Origin: a virus
Length of the DNA: 25,088 nt
IMG/VR virus record: IMGVR_UViG_3300021600_000633
Span: 1 to 25,088 of that record
Strand: one strand, 5' to 3'
Shown here: positions 14,048 to 22,292 of the stretch, one piece after another
Numbering within the stretch: position 1 is the stretch's first letter
Layout of the letters: each line of letters opens with the position of its first letter
Made by a program: the position numbers and the translations under genes
Notes under the pieces: generated by a model
Seen by the model: the letters and a program-made list of their open reading frames with translations, nothing else
Told to the model about the DNA's origin: nothing
The model's database searches: none

Positions 14048-15214
14048 TTAGGCGGCTGCAGTTTTCAGACACGCAAATGCCTGACCAAGCGCAACTTTGA
14101 ATCCGATTCGTTCTGTGATTCTCACAGCAGACATGTTGCTCTCAAACAAATTGGTAGTTCCAATTGTTGCCTCTTCTGAAACAGCCATCGTCATTTGCTT
14201 TCTGTCGCCCAAATAAGCAAACTGCAGATTTCCGAACAAAATAAACTTCTTGCCAGCACCTGAAACGCTGTCCATTTTTTCAGGCAAATACACTGGATAT
14301 CCCCACACATAACCAACAATCCCTGTGCCTTTTGAAGCATCTCCCGTAACAATCGGGTTCTGGAAAGTCGAAATGTGCTGTCCGTTTTCTGTCAGTTTCT
14401 GCACAATATTCCAAACGCCACGATGCATATAAAACCCAGCACCGCTAAGCGCCAACGGCTTGACCTTCGAAATGACATCCCTCAGATAATCAACTGTGAT
14501 ATCGGTAAAATCAGTTTTTCCTGACTCCATCGTCACAATGTTGATATCCGAATCATTAAGCACTCCTTCAAAAGGAGATCCGTCTCCTACAAGACCCTGC
14601 GCATCTTCTTCACCCGCAATTGCTTCAGCAAAGAGTTCTGCCAGCATGCTCACTGTGTCCACATCAGCATCCTCCAGCAATTCATTTGAAATCGGAGTCA
14701 AACCAACAAGAGTCTTAGCAAGCAATTGAACCTGCCCCAATACTGGCGCACTTACTGTTCCAGCATTGGTTTCCCCAGGCCAGTAAACTGAAACTGAAGT
14801 AGTTATTTTTGGAAGATTAAGCGTGTCCCTTTTCATCGGAATGACACGACATTGATTGCGCACGATTCCAAAAGATTCTGCAAGCCTCACAACTTCAGCT
14901 CTAAATTCTTCAGGCACCAAATATCCACCTTGACTATCAGTACCCTCAGTCATCGCCTTGCCACTGATTGCTCGTGCTGTTTCTTTGTCACGATTGAAAA
15001 CAGCTTTGACAAAGCGAGCAATTTTTTCCTTGCCTTCAAGACCCTCAACTTCTTTAGCAAAACCAAAAATCTTTTTTTCAATTTTGTTATAGCCTTTCTC
15101 TTCAAATTTTTTCTCAATTGCCTCGCCTGTCTTTTCCAAGATTGCGGGCATAGTTTTTTCAAGTGCTTGAGCAAAGACCTCGCCCACCTGTTCTAAATCT
15201 TTTTGTTCCAACAT
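14048..15214 (-). CDS. Major capsid protein, HK97 fold
   Basis: A 388-residue protein. Residues 1-90 are a charged coiled-coil delta (scaffold) domain, which the neighbouring protease would remove. The body starts near the segment AMTEGTDSQGGYLVPEEF, the typical entry to HK97 capsids. Other landmarks are RNQCRVIPMKRDTLNLP, TPISNELLEDAD, FYMHRGVWNIVQKL and the late SAVRITERIGFKVALGQAF. Several hundred copies form the icosahedral shell. It follows the protease gene by 4 bases, the standard order. The A-rich leader has no SD even though this is one of the most abundant products. Confidence 0.95.
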   Translation of the reverse strand: MLEQKDLEQVGEVFAQALEKTMPAILEKTGEAIEKKFEEKGYNKIEKKIFGFAKEVEGLEGKEKIARFVKAVFNRDKETARAISGKAMTEGTDSQGGYLVPEEFRAEVVRLAESFGIVRNQCRVIPMKRDTLNLPKITTSVSVYWPGETNAGTVSAPVLGQVQLLAKTLVGLTPISNELLEDADVDTVSMLAELFAEAIAGEEDAQGLVGDGSPFEGVLNDSDINIVTMESGKTDFTDITVDYLRDVISKVKPLALSGAGFYMHRGVWNIVQKLTENGQHISTFQNPIVTGDASKGTGIVGYVWGYPVYLPEKMDSVSGAGKKFILFGNLQFAYLGDRKQMTMAVSEEATIGTTNLFESNMSAVRITERIGFKVALGQAFACLKTAAA

Positions 15215-15218
15215 AAAT

Positions 15219-16100
15219 TTATTTGATAGTTTTTAATTTCTGATTGACTTGATTGACGATCGTATCAATCAACTGCGTTTTTTTCTGAACATCATCCAAG
15301 ACCTCAGTTATTTTCGCAGATTTTATATCGTCATTTTGACTTTCGTTTTTGACGACTAATCCGTGAAGCTCGACCAACTTCTCAGTTAGATTTTCCTGTA
15401 TACTCTTAATCTCATTTGCCATCAATTTGAATCCCTCTCTCATTGCCTCTTTCAATTTGTCCTGACTTTCTTTGATTGCCTGCATGTGTTTTTCAATAGC
15501 CTCCTCTTCTTTTTCCTCCGAAATAAATTCTTCCAATGGTTCACTCAATTTGATTCCTGACTTCTGCATTGATTTCAGTACCATTGCATATTCCTTCTGA
15601 AGCCCTCGCTCTTTAACTAAGCTTAAAACTGAAAGCGCCTCAGGATTGGCCGGAACTGGCACAAAAGAAAGCTCCAATAATTCGCTTTTTGTGATCTGAT
15701 TGCCGTTATATTCCTTGGGTATAAACCCTATAGAAACAGCCTTCAAAATACCCTCCTCGTAGAGCTTTCTGACCTGCTGTGCCAATGGATTAGCCTCGGC
15801 ACTCGCAAACACGCCCCTGACGACGGTTTTGCCAGCCTGTCGCACGATTTCGGTAGCCTTTCCTATTGGCAAAGACCAATAATCGTGGCCAAATAGAATA
15901 ACTGGGTTATTCATGTAATTTTTGATATCAATGCCTTCCTGCATCACAATTTCACCCTGCCGATCCACGCTTTCGCTTGAAGCAATAACCTCAAATGTGC
16001 CGAAATCTCCTGCATCTTTAATGTTGGCCAAAAACTCCTTTTTTTCCTCAAGAGCTTTCATAACTTCACCTTTTATTTTTTCGCTGAATTTTTTTAGCAT
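15219..16100 (-). CDS. Prohead protease with C-terminal scaffold-like coil
   Basis: A 293-residue protein. Residues 30-165 are an HK97-family (U35/S78-like) serine protease, with ASSESVDRQGE, catalytic His72 (FGHDYWSLPIG), Ser123 (AVSIGF) and E143 in ELLELSFVPVPANPEAL. The remaining 130 residues are a Lys/Glu coiled coil that looks like an internal scaffold. The capsid protein also carries a coil at its N-terminus, so assembly may use both. The enzyme matures the procapsid by cleaving the delta domain and itself. It lies between the portal and capsid genes. Confidence 0.9.
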   Translation of the reverse strand: MLKKFSEKIKGEVMKALEEKKEFLANIKDAGDFGTFEVIASSESVDRQGEIVMQEGIDIKNYMNNPVILFGHDYWSLPIGKATEIVRQAGKTVVRGVFASAEANPLAQQVRKLYEEGILKAVSIGFIPKEYNGNQITKSELLELSFVPVPANPEALSVLSLVKERGLQKEYAMVLKSMQKSGIKLSEPLEEFISEEKEEEAIEKHMQAIKESQDKLKEAMREGFKLMANEIKSIQENLTEKLVELHGLVVKNESQNDDIKSAKITEVLDDVQKKTQLIDTIVNQVNQKLKTIK

Positions 16101-16122
16101 AGTTTTGAATAAATTATTTTAT

Positions 16123-18063
16123 TTACTGCATGATTGGAAGCAATACACATCTGCAATTTGCATGAAGCGGTGGCTCGCCGATATCCCTAAAGTCAATTGC
16201 CATTCCCATGAATTCATCGCCTTCATAAAAATATGCTTCGTTTAATTCGGTAGTTTGTCCGTCCATTTCAGCGCACGCCTCGCATGTTCTTTCGTCCTGC
16301 GCCGTGTACCATTCTTTGCCCGAAACTATGCCTGACTGATTCCATGCGCTCACCATTCCTGCATTGCTTGTTCTGATCGTTTCAGTTCTTGCTATCCTTT
16401 CAGCTCTAACCTCATCTGCAAAATCAAAATACTCATTTACTTTTTCAGTTATCGCACTTATTCCAAGTCCTTCATCGCTTGCCTCACTAATCAGCTTGCT
16501 CAATTCTTCCTCTGTAGTTTTTGCCACGCTTTCAGCCAGCATCAGATCGTATTCATCCAAGCCATCGCTGACATCTTGTGAAAAATCAAAATCATTCTCC
16601 AAGCCAAGCCTAATCAATGCTAGTTTTCCTGACTTTTCCAACAACTCTCGTTGCATTGGCGTAAGCAAATCAATTATCATTCCAACTTCTTTGTCTTTTT
16701 CAAAAATTCCCTTTTTTTGAATTGATTTCTCGCTTATATTTTTTAATGTTCTCCCTCTTAATCCGTGAAAATATTTGCGAATTTCATTCTTATATTTTTC
16801 TTCAAATGGCGACTGCATTTTTATCATCACTTCCCATGCTTTCTCCCCTCGCATAATTCGTTCATCTTGATTTTGAGGTTTTTTTTTAACATTCAACTGT
16901 TGCGGTATCGGACTAATTGAAGCCCTCATCTCATCTCCACCATCCAATTCAGGCAATCCCTCTTCTCTTCTGATGTCATTAGTGGTGAGCCATTTATTCC
17001 AGCCTTGCGCATACTCACTAACAATTTCAGCCCTATCCTCTGGAACTGGATTGTCAAATTCCAAATAATAATCAGCTCCATATTCCGAAACCAATGATGC
17101 ATTAAGTGCATCCTGAATTTTTTTCAATCGGGGCTTAACAGTAAATCTAGTGAAAGACCAAAGTGCCATCTTTGCATTGGCAAGATTCACATCCTCGCTC
17201 ATCATCAAACCCTTTGGAATTCCAAACATCAGAAAAATATCATCACGATCCAACTTGCGCTGATCAATGAATGCCAACTCTCGCTGATTGAATTGCGTTT
17301 TGTTGTATTTAAGTCCGCCATGCAATATCGGTGTTTTGTTTGCGTTTTCAATTCCCTCCTGCTGTTTTTTCCAGTTTGATTCAATCCTGCGCTTTTGCTG
17401 TTCATTCAACTTGCCGTCAAACTCAAGCACACCTCCAACAAATGCTCCGTTTTCAAAAAACTTTTTATTCCACTCTCTAATAGTTTCATCTTCATCAATA
17501 AAGCTGATGCTTGCTTGCACTGTCCCGATTCCTTTGAATGGCCTAACTCTGTCAAAATATTTCGGGTTGTAATTGCGAATATGAATAACCTCCTCAGGCA
17601 TCAAATCAACATTGATTTCACCATTGAAATAAATGAATTTTTCAATCAGCCTTTCTTTGTCATTACTTGGCGCAATCTTTACCCAATCAGCCCTAAGGGG
17701 CCACAATTCCTTTGTTTTATTTCCAGCCTTTGCCTTGAAAATGTAAGCGTTGCCGTCAATATCCAGCGAAGCTGAGATATGCTCGAAAATATCAGCTCTG
17801 GTCATTTCAGGATTTGGATTATTAAACAGCTTCAACAGCTCATGATCGACCTGCTCTTTGTCGTTATCACCGCTGACTTTTTTATAAAGCCTGAGATTTG
17901 CTGATCCAACTTCTTGAGCAATGAGATTAATGCATCGATAAACCCAGCTGTGATATTTATCCGCAAAATCATTATTCCTGCCCAAGACCTTGCCAAAAAA
18001 GAAGTTCTTGATTGCTGAAATTCCGGGTGTAAATTCTTTTTTTCGGAAAAGTTTTTCAAACAT
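16123..18063 (-). CDS. Portal protein fused to a MuF-like domain
   Basis: A 646-residue protein from ATG 18063. An upstream TTG at 18081 lies in the terminator hairpin and is rejected. Residues 1-400 are an HK97-type portal (HSWVYRCINLIAQEVGSANL, then MFGIPKGLMMSE and IRREEGLPELDGGDE). The last 150 residues form a Mu gpF-like minor head domain: RIARTETIRTSNAG, Cys pair RTCEACAEMDG, then PPLHANCRCVLLP. Usually these are two adjacent genes. The fusion fixes the MuF domain at a ratio of twelve per portal. The portal forms the DNA entry channel and docks the terminase. Confidence 0.9.
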   Translation of the reverse strand: MFEKLFRKKEFTPGISAIKNFFFGKVLGRNNDFADKYHSWVYRCINLIAQEVGSANLRLYKKVSGDNDKEQVDHELLKLFNNPNPEMTRADIFEHISASLDIDGNAYIFKAKAGNKTKELWPLRADWVKIAPSNDKERLIEKFIYFNGEINVDLMPEEVIHIRNYNPKYFDRVRPFKGIGTVQASISFIDEDETIREWNKKFFENGAFVGGVLEFDGKLNEQQKRRIESNWKKQQEGIENANKTPILHGGLKYNKTQFNQRELAFIDQRKLDRDDIFLMFGIPKGLMMSEDVNLANAKMALWSFTRFTVKPRLKKIQDALNASLVSEYGADYYLEFDNPVPEDRAEIVSEYAQGWNKWLTTNDIRREEGLPELDGGDEMRASISPIPQQLNVKKKPQNQDERIMRGEKAWEVMIKMQSPFEEKYKNEIRKYFHGLRGRTLKNISEKSIQKKGIFEKDKEVGMIIDLLTPMQRELLEKSGKLALIRLGLENDFDFSQDVSDGLDEYDLMLAESVAKTTEEELSKLISEASDEGLGISAITEKVNEYFDFADEVRAERIARTETIRTSNAGMVSAWNQSGIVSGKEWYTAQDERTCEACAEMDGQTTELNEAYFYEGDEFMGMAIDFRDIGEPPLHANCRCVLLPIMQ

Positions 18064-18068
18064 AAAAT

Positions 18069-18120
18069 AAAAAAAGCCCAAATGGCATTTAATCTCGTAA
18101 GACTAAATATCATTTGGGCT
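18069..18120 (-). terminator. Terminator-like structure directly before the portal gene
   Basis: On the minus strand a 10-bp stem (AGCCCAAATG/CATTTGGGCT) is capped by a second stem, ATTTAGTCT-TACG-AGATTAAAT, and followed by TTTTTTTATTTT, which runs into the portal ATG. It has the form of an intrinsic terminator inside a gene cluster that should continue, so it may act as an attenuator for the late genes. Its inner loop is one of three TACG loops in a row. Confidence 0.7.
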
Positions 18121-18161
18121 CGTAAGCCTCACAGCCAACACCTCGTAAGATGCTATGCTGT
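18087..18161 (-). repeat. Three hairpins sharing a CTTACGAG core
   Basis: CTTACGAG occurs at 18149-18142, 18126-18119 and 18101-18094 (spacing 23 and 25 bases). Each copy is the TACG loop and closing bases of a hairpin with different outer stems: ACAGC..GCATCT/AGGTGT..GCTGT, GGCT/AGCC, and ATTTAGTCT/AGATTAAAT. Wobble pairs fall mainly on the minus strand, so the RNA is likely read there. The first hairpin includes the stop codon of the zinc-ribbon gene. Confidence 0.7.
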
Positions 18162-18389
18162 TATCATTTTTAATTTTGCATTTTTATCGTATTCGCTTTT
18201 TTTCATTTTGTCAATACCTGAAAATCCATAATCATTATTTTTTTCATCCAATGTCTTGAATTTCAAATCATAAACGCACAAAACAGCCTTGCAATTAAAG
18301 CATTTTAATGTGAAGTCATCAAAGGCTCCCATATTTCTAATTTCCATTAATTTTGATCCGCATTTCGGACAGTGCGCAAGATGTTTCAT
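18153..18389 (-). CDS. Zinc-ribbon protein between terminase and portal
   Basis: A 78-residue protein from ATG 18389; a longer frame overlaps the terminase and is not needed. It opens MKHLAHCPKCGSKLMEI and has a second CFNC about 20 residues later, giving a classic CPxCG...CxxC zinc ribbon. The rest is charged. It starts 13 bases after the terminase stop. Similar small ribbons sit beside terminase genes in other phages. A role in late transcription or packaging is possible but not shown. Its last codons form part of the first TACG hairpin. Confidence 0.75.
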   Translation of the reverse strand: MKHLAHCPKCGSKLMEIRNMGAFDDFTLKCFNCKAVLCVYDLKFKTLDEKNNDYGFSGIDKMKKSEYDKNAKLKMITA

Positions 18390-18402
18390 ACTGGTTTTTT
18401 CG

Positions 18403-19761
18403 TTAAATAAAATCAACCCCAGGCTCAATGAACTCATTAAATGTAAGCGAGCCTGCATCCGCAATATCAGGGCTTTTAACTCCTCGCTTAAACATTTCAT
18501 CTTTCGGTTCAAGCTGTGTTCTTCCGCTTGAATTTCTTTTATATTTCACCTCAAGCAACTGTCTCCAATCCTGATGCCTTAAAATCTTACCGCCTTTATT
18601 GATCCAGCGCTTAAATTCAAAATAATTCTCAGCTTTTATGTTTGCAAAAATATCACTATTATTCGCACTTGATCCTTCCCTGATTCCAATCACATTATAG
18701 CCGATCTCATTTGCCCTATCAGTCACACCACCTCCAACGCCAACATCGTCAATAAATATTTCATCGCCTTTGATTCTTGCAAGTTCATCAACCTGCGTCA
18801 TCAAATTTGAGCTTTGATTCTTAGACTCAAGCCACATGACATTATCGTACCTGATAACAAATGCCGAATAATTACTACCCCTTCCAACATCCACACCCAA
18901 ACGCCTAGACCCCATAAAATCAACAGGAAGTTCATCAATGAATGCTTCTTCGAGTTCCTGCTCGCTTATCAAAAATCTATAACCCCTATCATCAATCTCA
19001 TCCCGACTTGGAAACTTGCAACCATAAAGAATATCAAACATTGGATTCTCTTTTGCCTCTTCAATGAATTCCTCGGTGTATCTTCCCTCGCGGAGTGCCT
19101 GCTGATAATCAATAAATATCTTTTTATATCTGTCCTTGTGCCAAGTCTTATAAAAATGATTGAGATAAAAAGGATTGCCGATTTTGCAATAAAAAGCATC
19201 CGCACCTTTTCCAGCAATCATACGAAATGTTGTCGCTTCAATCTGATCAGGAATAAGACTTGCCTCATCAAGAATAACAATCCTAGCGCCAGCACCCATC
19301 GCACTCTCAACACCTTTGCGAGAATTGCCAGCTTGCACCGAAACAACAAAGATTCCTCCGCCACGCTTCAAAACAATGCGCTCTTTGTTTTCTTCTTGTC
19401 TTAATCTTTCAAGTTTTGTTTTTGCTTCCAACTGAGAATAAAACAAAACATTGTCGCCAATATGCTCAAGATAATAGCGCATGATTATTTTGGCCATTTC
19501 ATTTTTTGGTGCAAGAATCGCAATCTTTTCATCTTGAAAACAGCTAACAACAATACACGCCAAAGCAACTATCAAGCTTTTACCATATTGTGTGCAAGTC
19601 AGAATCTGCAAACGATTATGCGGGCGAAAAACAATACTGTAAAAAATCATCAATTGTCCCTCGCTTACAGCCTGATCGCCACTCTTTCCATCAATCTTAA
19701 ATAGACTCAATAGTTTCAAGCATATTTCTCTTTTTTCTTTTGGTATTTGTTGATCCAACAT
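18403..19761 (-). CDS. terL: Terminase large subunit
   Basis: A 452-residue packaging motor. The ATPase half has Walker A TCTQYGKS (residues 55-62), Walker B IVILDE (161-166) and the coupling region after it. The nuclease half has the acidic cluster of an RNase H-like fold: D291 in LGVDVGRG and the D338/D339 pair in IFIDDVGVGGGVTDR. It cuts the concatemeric genome and pumps it through the portal. The ATG lies within the small-subunit gene (65-base overlap), a typical pairing. It has no SD. Confidence 0.93.
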   Translation of the reverse strand: MLDQQIPKEKREICLKLLSLFKIDGKSGDQAVSEGQLMIFYSIVFRPHNRLQILTCTQYGKSLIVALACIVVSCFQDEKIAILAPKNEMAKIIMRYYLEHIGDNVLFYSQLEAKTKLERLRQEENKERIVLKRGGGIFVVSVQAGNSRKGVESAMGAGARIVILDEASLIPDQIEATTFRMIAGKGADAFYCKIGNPFYLNHFYKTWHKDRYKKIFIDYQQALREGRYTEEFIEEAKENPMFDILYGCKFPSRDEIDDRGYRFLISEQELEEAFIDELPVDFMGSRRLGVDVGRGSNYSAFVIRYDNVMWLESKNQSSNLMTQVDELARIKGDEIFIDDVGVGGGVTDRANEIGYNVIGIREGSSANNSDIFANIKAENYFEFKRWINKGGKILRHQDWRQLLEVKYKRNSSGRTQLEPKDEMFKRGVKSPDIADAGSLTFNEFIEPGVDFI

Positions 19762-20170
19762 TGCCTATAAAATATATTTTCATTTCGTTATGGAATGCTT
19801 CAATGTGGTTTTTGAATATATCCGGGAGTTCGGCGCTTGCGCCAAATTCGTCCTTTTTCTTTCGCTCAAGATACCTGAAAGCGATGTCGGGATTGCTAAG
19901 ATTCTTAACAACAGTCTCCCTAGCTTTCAAAATCGGTTTCTCCTTTAATTTGTTGCGTAATTCCTCAACATCAGGATGAGTATCCAAATAGCGACTGAGC
20001 GAAAATTTGCTTATATCAGCGTAATAACACGCTTCAGCATCAGATCCGCCCAGTCCCCAAACGACTTTCAATTTCGCAACAACATCACTCTCTGTTTTTC
20101 CGTCAAACCACTTCCTGCCAGCCTTATTTTTATTCAATTTTTTCGGCTTTTTTACCTGTGTAGTCTTCAT
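19697..20170 (-). CDS. terS: Terminase small subunit
   Basis: A 157-residue protein. The basic N-terminus KKPKKLNKNKAGRK is followed by a helix-turn-helix-like block (SDAEACYYADISKFSLSRYL) and PDVEELRNKLKEKP, the usual pattern of small subunits, which bind pac/cos DNA. The C-terminal region is helical with a Lys/Arg-rich stretch before the end. It overlaps both the methyltransferase gene (41 bases) and the large subunit (65 bases). The start at 20170 keeps the basic arm. Confidence 0.85.
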   Translation of the reverse strand: MKTTQVKKPKKLNKNKAGRKWFDGKTESDVVAKLKVVWGLGGSDAEACYYADISKFSLSRYLDTHPDVEELRNKLKEKPILKARETVVKNLSNPDIAFRYLERKKKDEFGASAELPDIFKNHIEAFHNEMKIYFIGNVGSTNTKRKKRNMLETIESI

Positions 20171-21356
20171 AGCGTTTTATTATCACATCAACATATTTAG
20201 GATCCAATTCGATAAGTCTGGCTTTTCTGGCCATCTGTTCGCAAGCCATCAGCGTACTACCACTACCGCCAAAAGCATCCAGGACAATGTCGCCATTGAA
20301 TGTGCTTCGGCGAAGTGCTATCTCGCAAAGCCTGAGTGGCTTTTGAGTGGGATGCACATATTCTGTCGTGTTATCCCGATTCACATACCAAACATCAACC
20401 ATCTCGGCCAGCTCGTCTTTTTTGATATCCCAAATATCCTGAATGTTTGAAAATTCTTTATTCTTCTGATATTTGTTGTCCTTGATTCCAATCATGCAAG
20501 GTTCATAAGCTCGATGAAATAAACATCCCATTGAAAAAACAAATCTATCCTTAACCCAAATAACATCCTGCAAATATTTGAATCCTCCAGCAATTAATCC
20601 CTTCTTGAAAAACTCATGATTCTTTGATGCATACCACATATACAGCGATGCTTTTTCATCTGAAAACAAAAAACAATTTGCAGTCATGACACTTATAAAT
20701 TCCATAAAATCGGAATCACTTTTGTTGTCGTTAAAAATCTTATTGCCATCTCCATATTTTCCCCCAGCATATGAATTGCCAGCTGATGATTGATAGTCGA
20801 CATTATACGGCGGATCAGTAAAAATTAGTTGCGCCTTTTCTTTGCCCATCAGTTTTTCATAAACACTCACATCAGTTGAATCGCCACAAATAATTCTGTG
20901 GCCTCCGAGTTGATAAACATCGCCGACCTTTGTTTTTGGTTCAATGATTTTTTCATACTCCTCCTCCGCATTAAAATCATCTTCTTCAACTTCCAAATAA
21001 CTCATATCAAAACCAGTGAGCTGTACCATTTCATCGCTTAATCCCTTAAGTTCATCAAACACCAAATCCATATCCCAATCAGACTCATTGAGCTTATTAT
21101 CGGCCAGCCGATATGCTTTGACCTGATCCTCAGTCAGATTTTCTTTGCGCACAATCGGAACCTCCTTGAGTCCCATTTTTTTTGCGGCCAAATACCTGCC
21201 ATGCCCAACGATTATCTCGTCATTTTGATCAATTACTATAGGCTGATTGAAACCAAATTCACTTATAGAATCAGCTATCTTTTTAATCTGATTCTCCGGG
21301 TGCTTCTTGGCATTTTTTTCGTACATTTTTATTTTCCCGATAGGGTAGTTTTTCAT
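20130..21356 (-). CDS. ParB-like nuclease domain fused to a DNA methyltransferase
   Basis: A 408-residue fusion. Residues 1-90 are a ParB/Srx-like domain (ENQIKKIADSISEFGFNQP, then GHGRYLAAKKMG with GHGR at 51-54, and YRLADNKLNE). The methyltransferase half has motif IV DPPY (181-184) before motif I DAFGGSGS (about 360), the beta-class order typical of N6-adenine or N4-cytosine methylases. ParB-methylase fusions are common in phages. They can protect phage DNA from restriction or mark it. There is no restriction enzyme in the window, so it acts as an orphan methylase. It overlaps the RusA gene by 4 bases. Confidence 0.9.
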   Translation of the reverse strand: MKNYPIGKIKMYEKNAKKHPENQIKKIADSISEFGFNQPIVIDQNDEIIVGHGRYLAAKKMGLKEVPIVRKENLTEDQVKAYRLADNKLNESDWDMDLVFDELKGLSDEMVQLTGFDMSYLEVEEDDFNAEEEYEKIIEPKTKVGDVYQLGGHRIICGDSTDVSVYEKLMGKEKAQLIFTDPPYNVDYQSSAGNSYAGGKYGDGNKIFNDNKSDSDFMEFISVMTANCFLFSDEKASLYMWYASKNHEFFKKGLIAGGFKYLQDVIWVKDRFVFSMGCLFHRAYEPCMIGIKDNKYQKNKEFSNIQDIWDIKKDELAEMVDVWYVNRDNTTEYVHPTQKPLRLCEIALRRSTFNGDIVLDAFGGSGSTLMACEQMARKARLIELDPKYVDVIIKRYEDYTGKKAEKIE

Positions 21357-21730
21357 AGTTTTTCGTTTATTGAAATTATTATTTTATCGCTTGGCATGTT
21401 CCTTTTGGCACTGAGCGTAAGCGATTCAATGACATCCCCATTGTCGTCATAGAATAATCCGACTTTCACCATCGCATCCAAAAACGGCTTAACAAAAAGG
21501 TTGTCGGGATCTCGCCTATGATTATTTTTAAAGTGAGCTTCTATGCTCACCTGAATCGGCTTTTTGATCTGCGCTGTAATTCTTCTGAATGATCCCTTGA
21601 ATTGTTTTGTAATCGCCTCATACACAAAATCCTGCAACTCTTGGCGTTTGGCCGCTCTGACCGCCCAGTGGACGCTTCGATTGAATTCATTCCAGCTGGG
21701 ACACTTGCAATTTTCAATTGTAATTTTCAT
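21353..21730 (-). CDS. rusA: RusA-type Holliday junction resolvase
   Basis: A 125-residue protein with the RusA landmarks: RDPDNLFVKPFLDAM, then GLFYDDNGDVIES. The conserved acidic residues (in DPDN, D of FLDAM, and the DD of YDDN) bind magnesium and cut four-way junctions. In phages, RusA resolves recombination and replication intermediates before packaging, which fits its place just upstream of the terminase. It overlaps the methylase gene by ATGA. Confidence 0.9.
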   Translation of the reverse strand: MKITIENCKCPSWNEFNRSVHWAVRAAKRQELQDFVYEAITKQFKGSFRRITAQIKKPIQVSIEAHFKNNHRRDPDNLFVKPFLDAMVKVGLFYDDNGDVIESLTLSAKRNMPSDKIIISINEKL

Positions 21731-21736
21731 ATGATT

Positions 21737-22003
21737 TCATCCCCCTAACTTTTTATTTATTCTTTGTATTTTCGCATTGCCACGATTTCTCATCTCGTAA
21801 ATCTTCCCGTATATCTCACGCAAGACAACATCAATCTCCTCAATTTTAAAACCATTCATCAAGACTTTTGCTTGTGACATTTTGCCTTTTTTATAAACAG
21901 CCAAAACAAAGACTCCCTCTTTTATGGAATCTTTTTTGCCTCTGTTCTCCTCAATTATTTTTTCAACTGATTTATACAACTGCTGATTTTTTGGAGTTTT
22001 CAT
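21737..22003 (-). CDS. Hypothetical protein, 88 aa
   Basis: A small basic protein. It opens MKTPKNQQLYKSVEKIIEE and contains VLAVYKKGKMSQAKVLMNG, a possible strand-helix pair. It ends in a Lys/Arg-rich helix, RNRGNAKIQRINKKL. Its ATG overlaps the stop of the next-upstream gene (ATGA). I see no known domain. Basic charge and the early-gene place suggest nucleic acid contact, as inference only. Confidence 0.65.
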   Translation of the reverse strand: MKTPKNQQLYKSVEKIIEENRGKKDSIKEGVFVLAVYKKGKMSQAKVLMNGFKIEEIDVVLREIYGKIYEMRNRGNAKIQRINKKLGG

Positions 22004-22284
22004 TTGGGTTGTTTCTTATATTTCCGCTTATCAAAAATTGAAACTGTCTTGAGCTTCGGATAAATACGCATCTCTGCATGCTTATCATAAAAAAATGCTT
22101 TGTCTTCAATCTCGCCATTTTCAATCAGCATACTGATCTGCTCCTGCGCCTTAAAATTTGCTCGCATTTCCATTTCCTGAAGTTTGAAGTGGCGCTTCAA
22201 AATTGCACCATGCTGACGCTCAAACTCTTTCAACTTCTGAAGCTTTGCCGAATAGGTATTAAATATTTTTCTTGCTCTTTCCAT
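22000..22284 (-). CDS. Hypothetical helical protein, 94 aa
   Basis: A protein that is largely one long charged helix. It opens MERARKIFNTYSAKLQKLKEF, continues with KLQEMEMRANFKAQEQISML, and finishes in a strand-rich tail with IYPKLKTVSIFDKRKYKK. It resembles small coiled-coil early proteins of phages. It overlaps the next gene by ATGA and follows the replication gene by 8 bases. The function is unknown. Confidence 0.65.
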   Translation of the reverse strand: MERARKIFNTYSAKLQKLKEFERQHGAILKRHFKLQEMEMRANFKAQEQISMLIENGEIEDKAFFYDKHAEMRIYPKLKTVSIFDKRKYKKQPK

Positions 22285-22292
22285 AAATTTGA

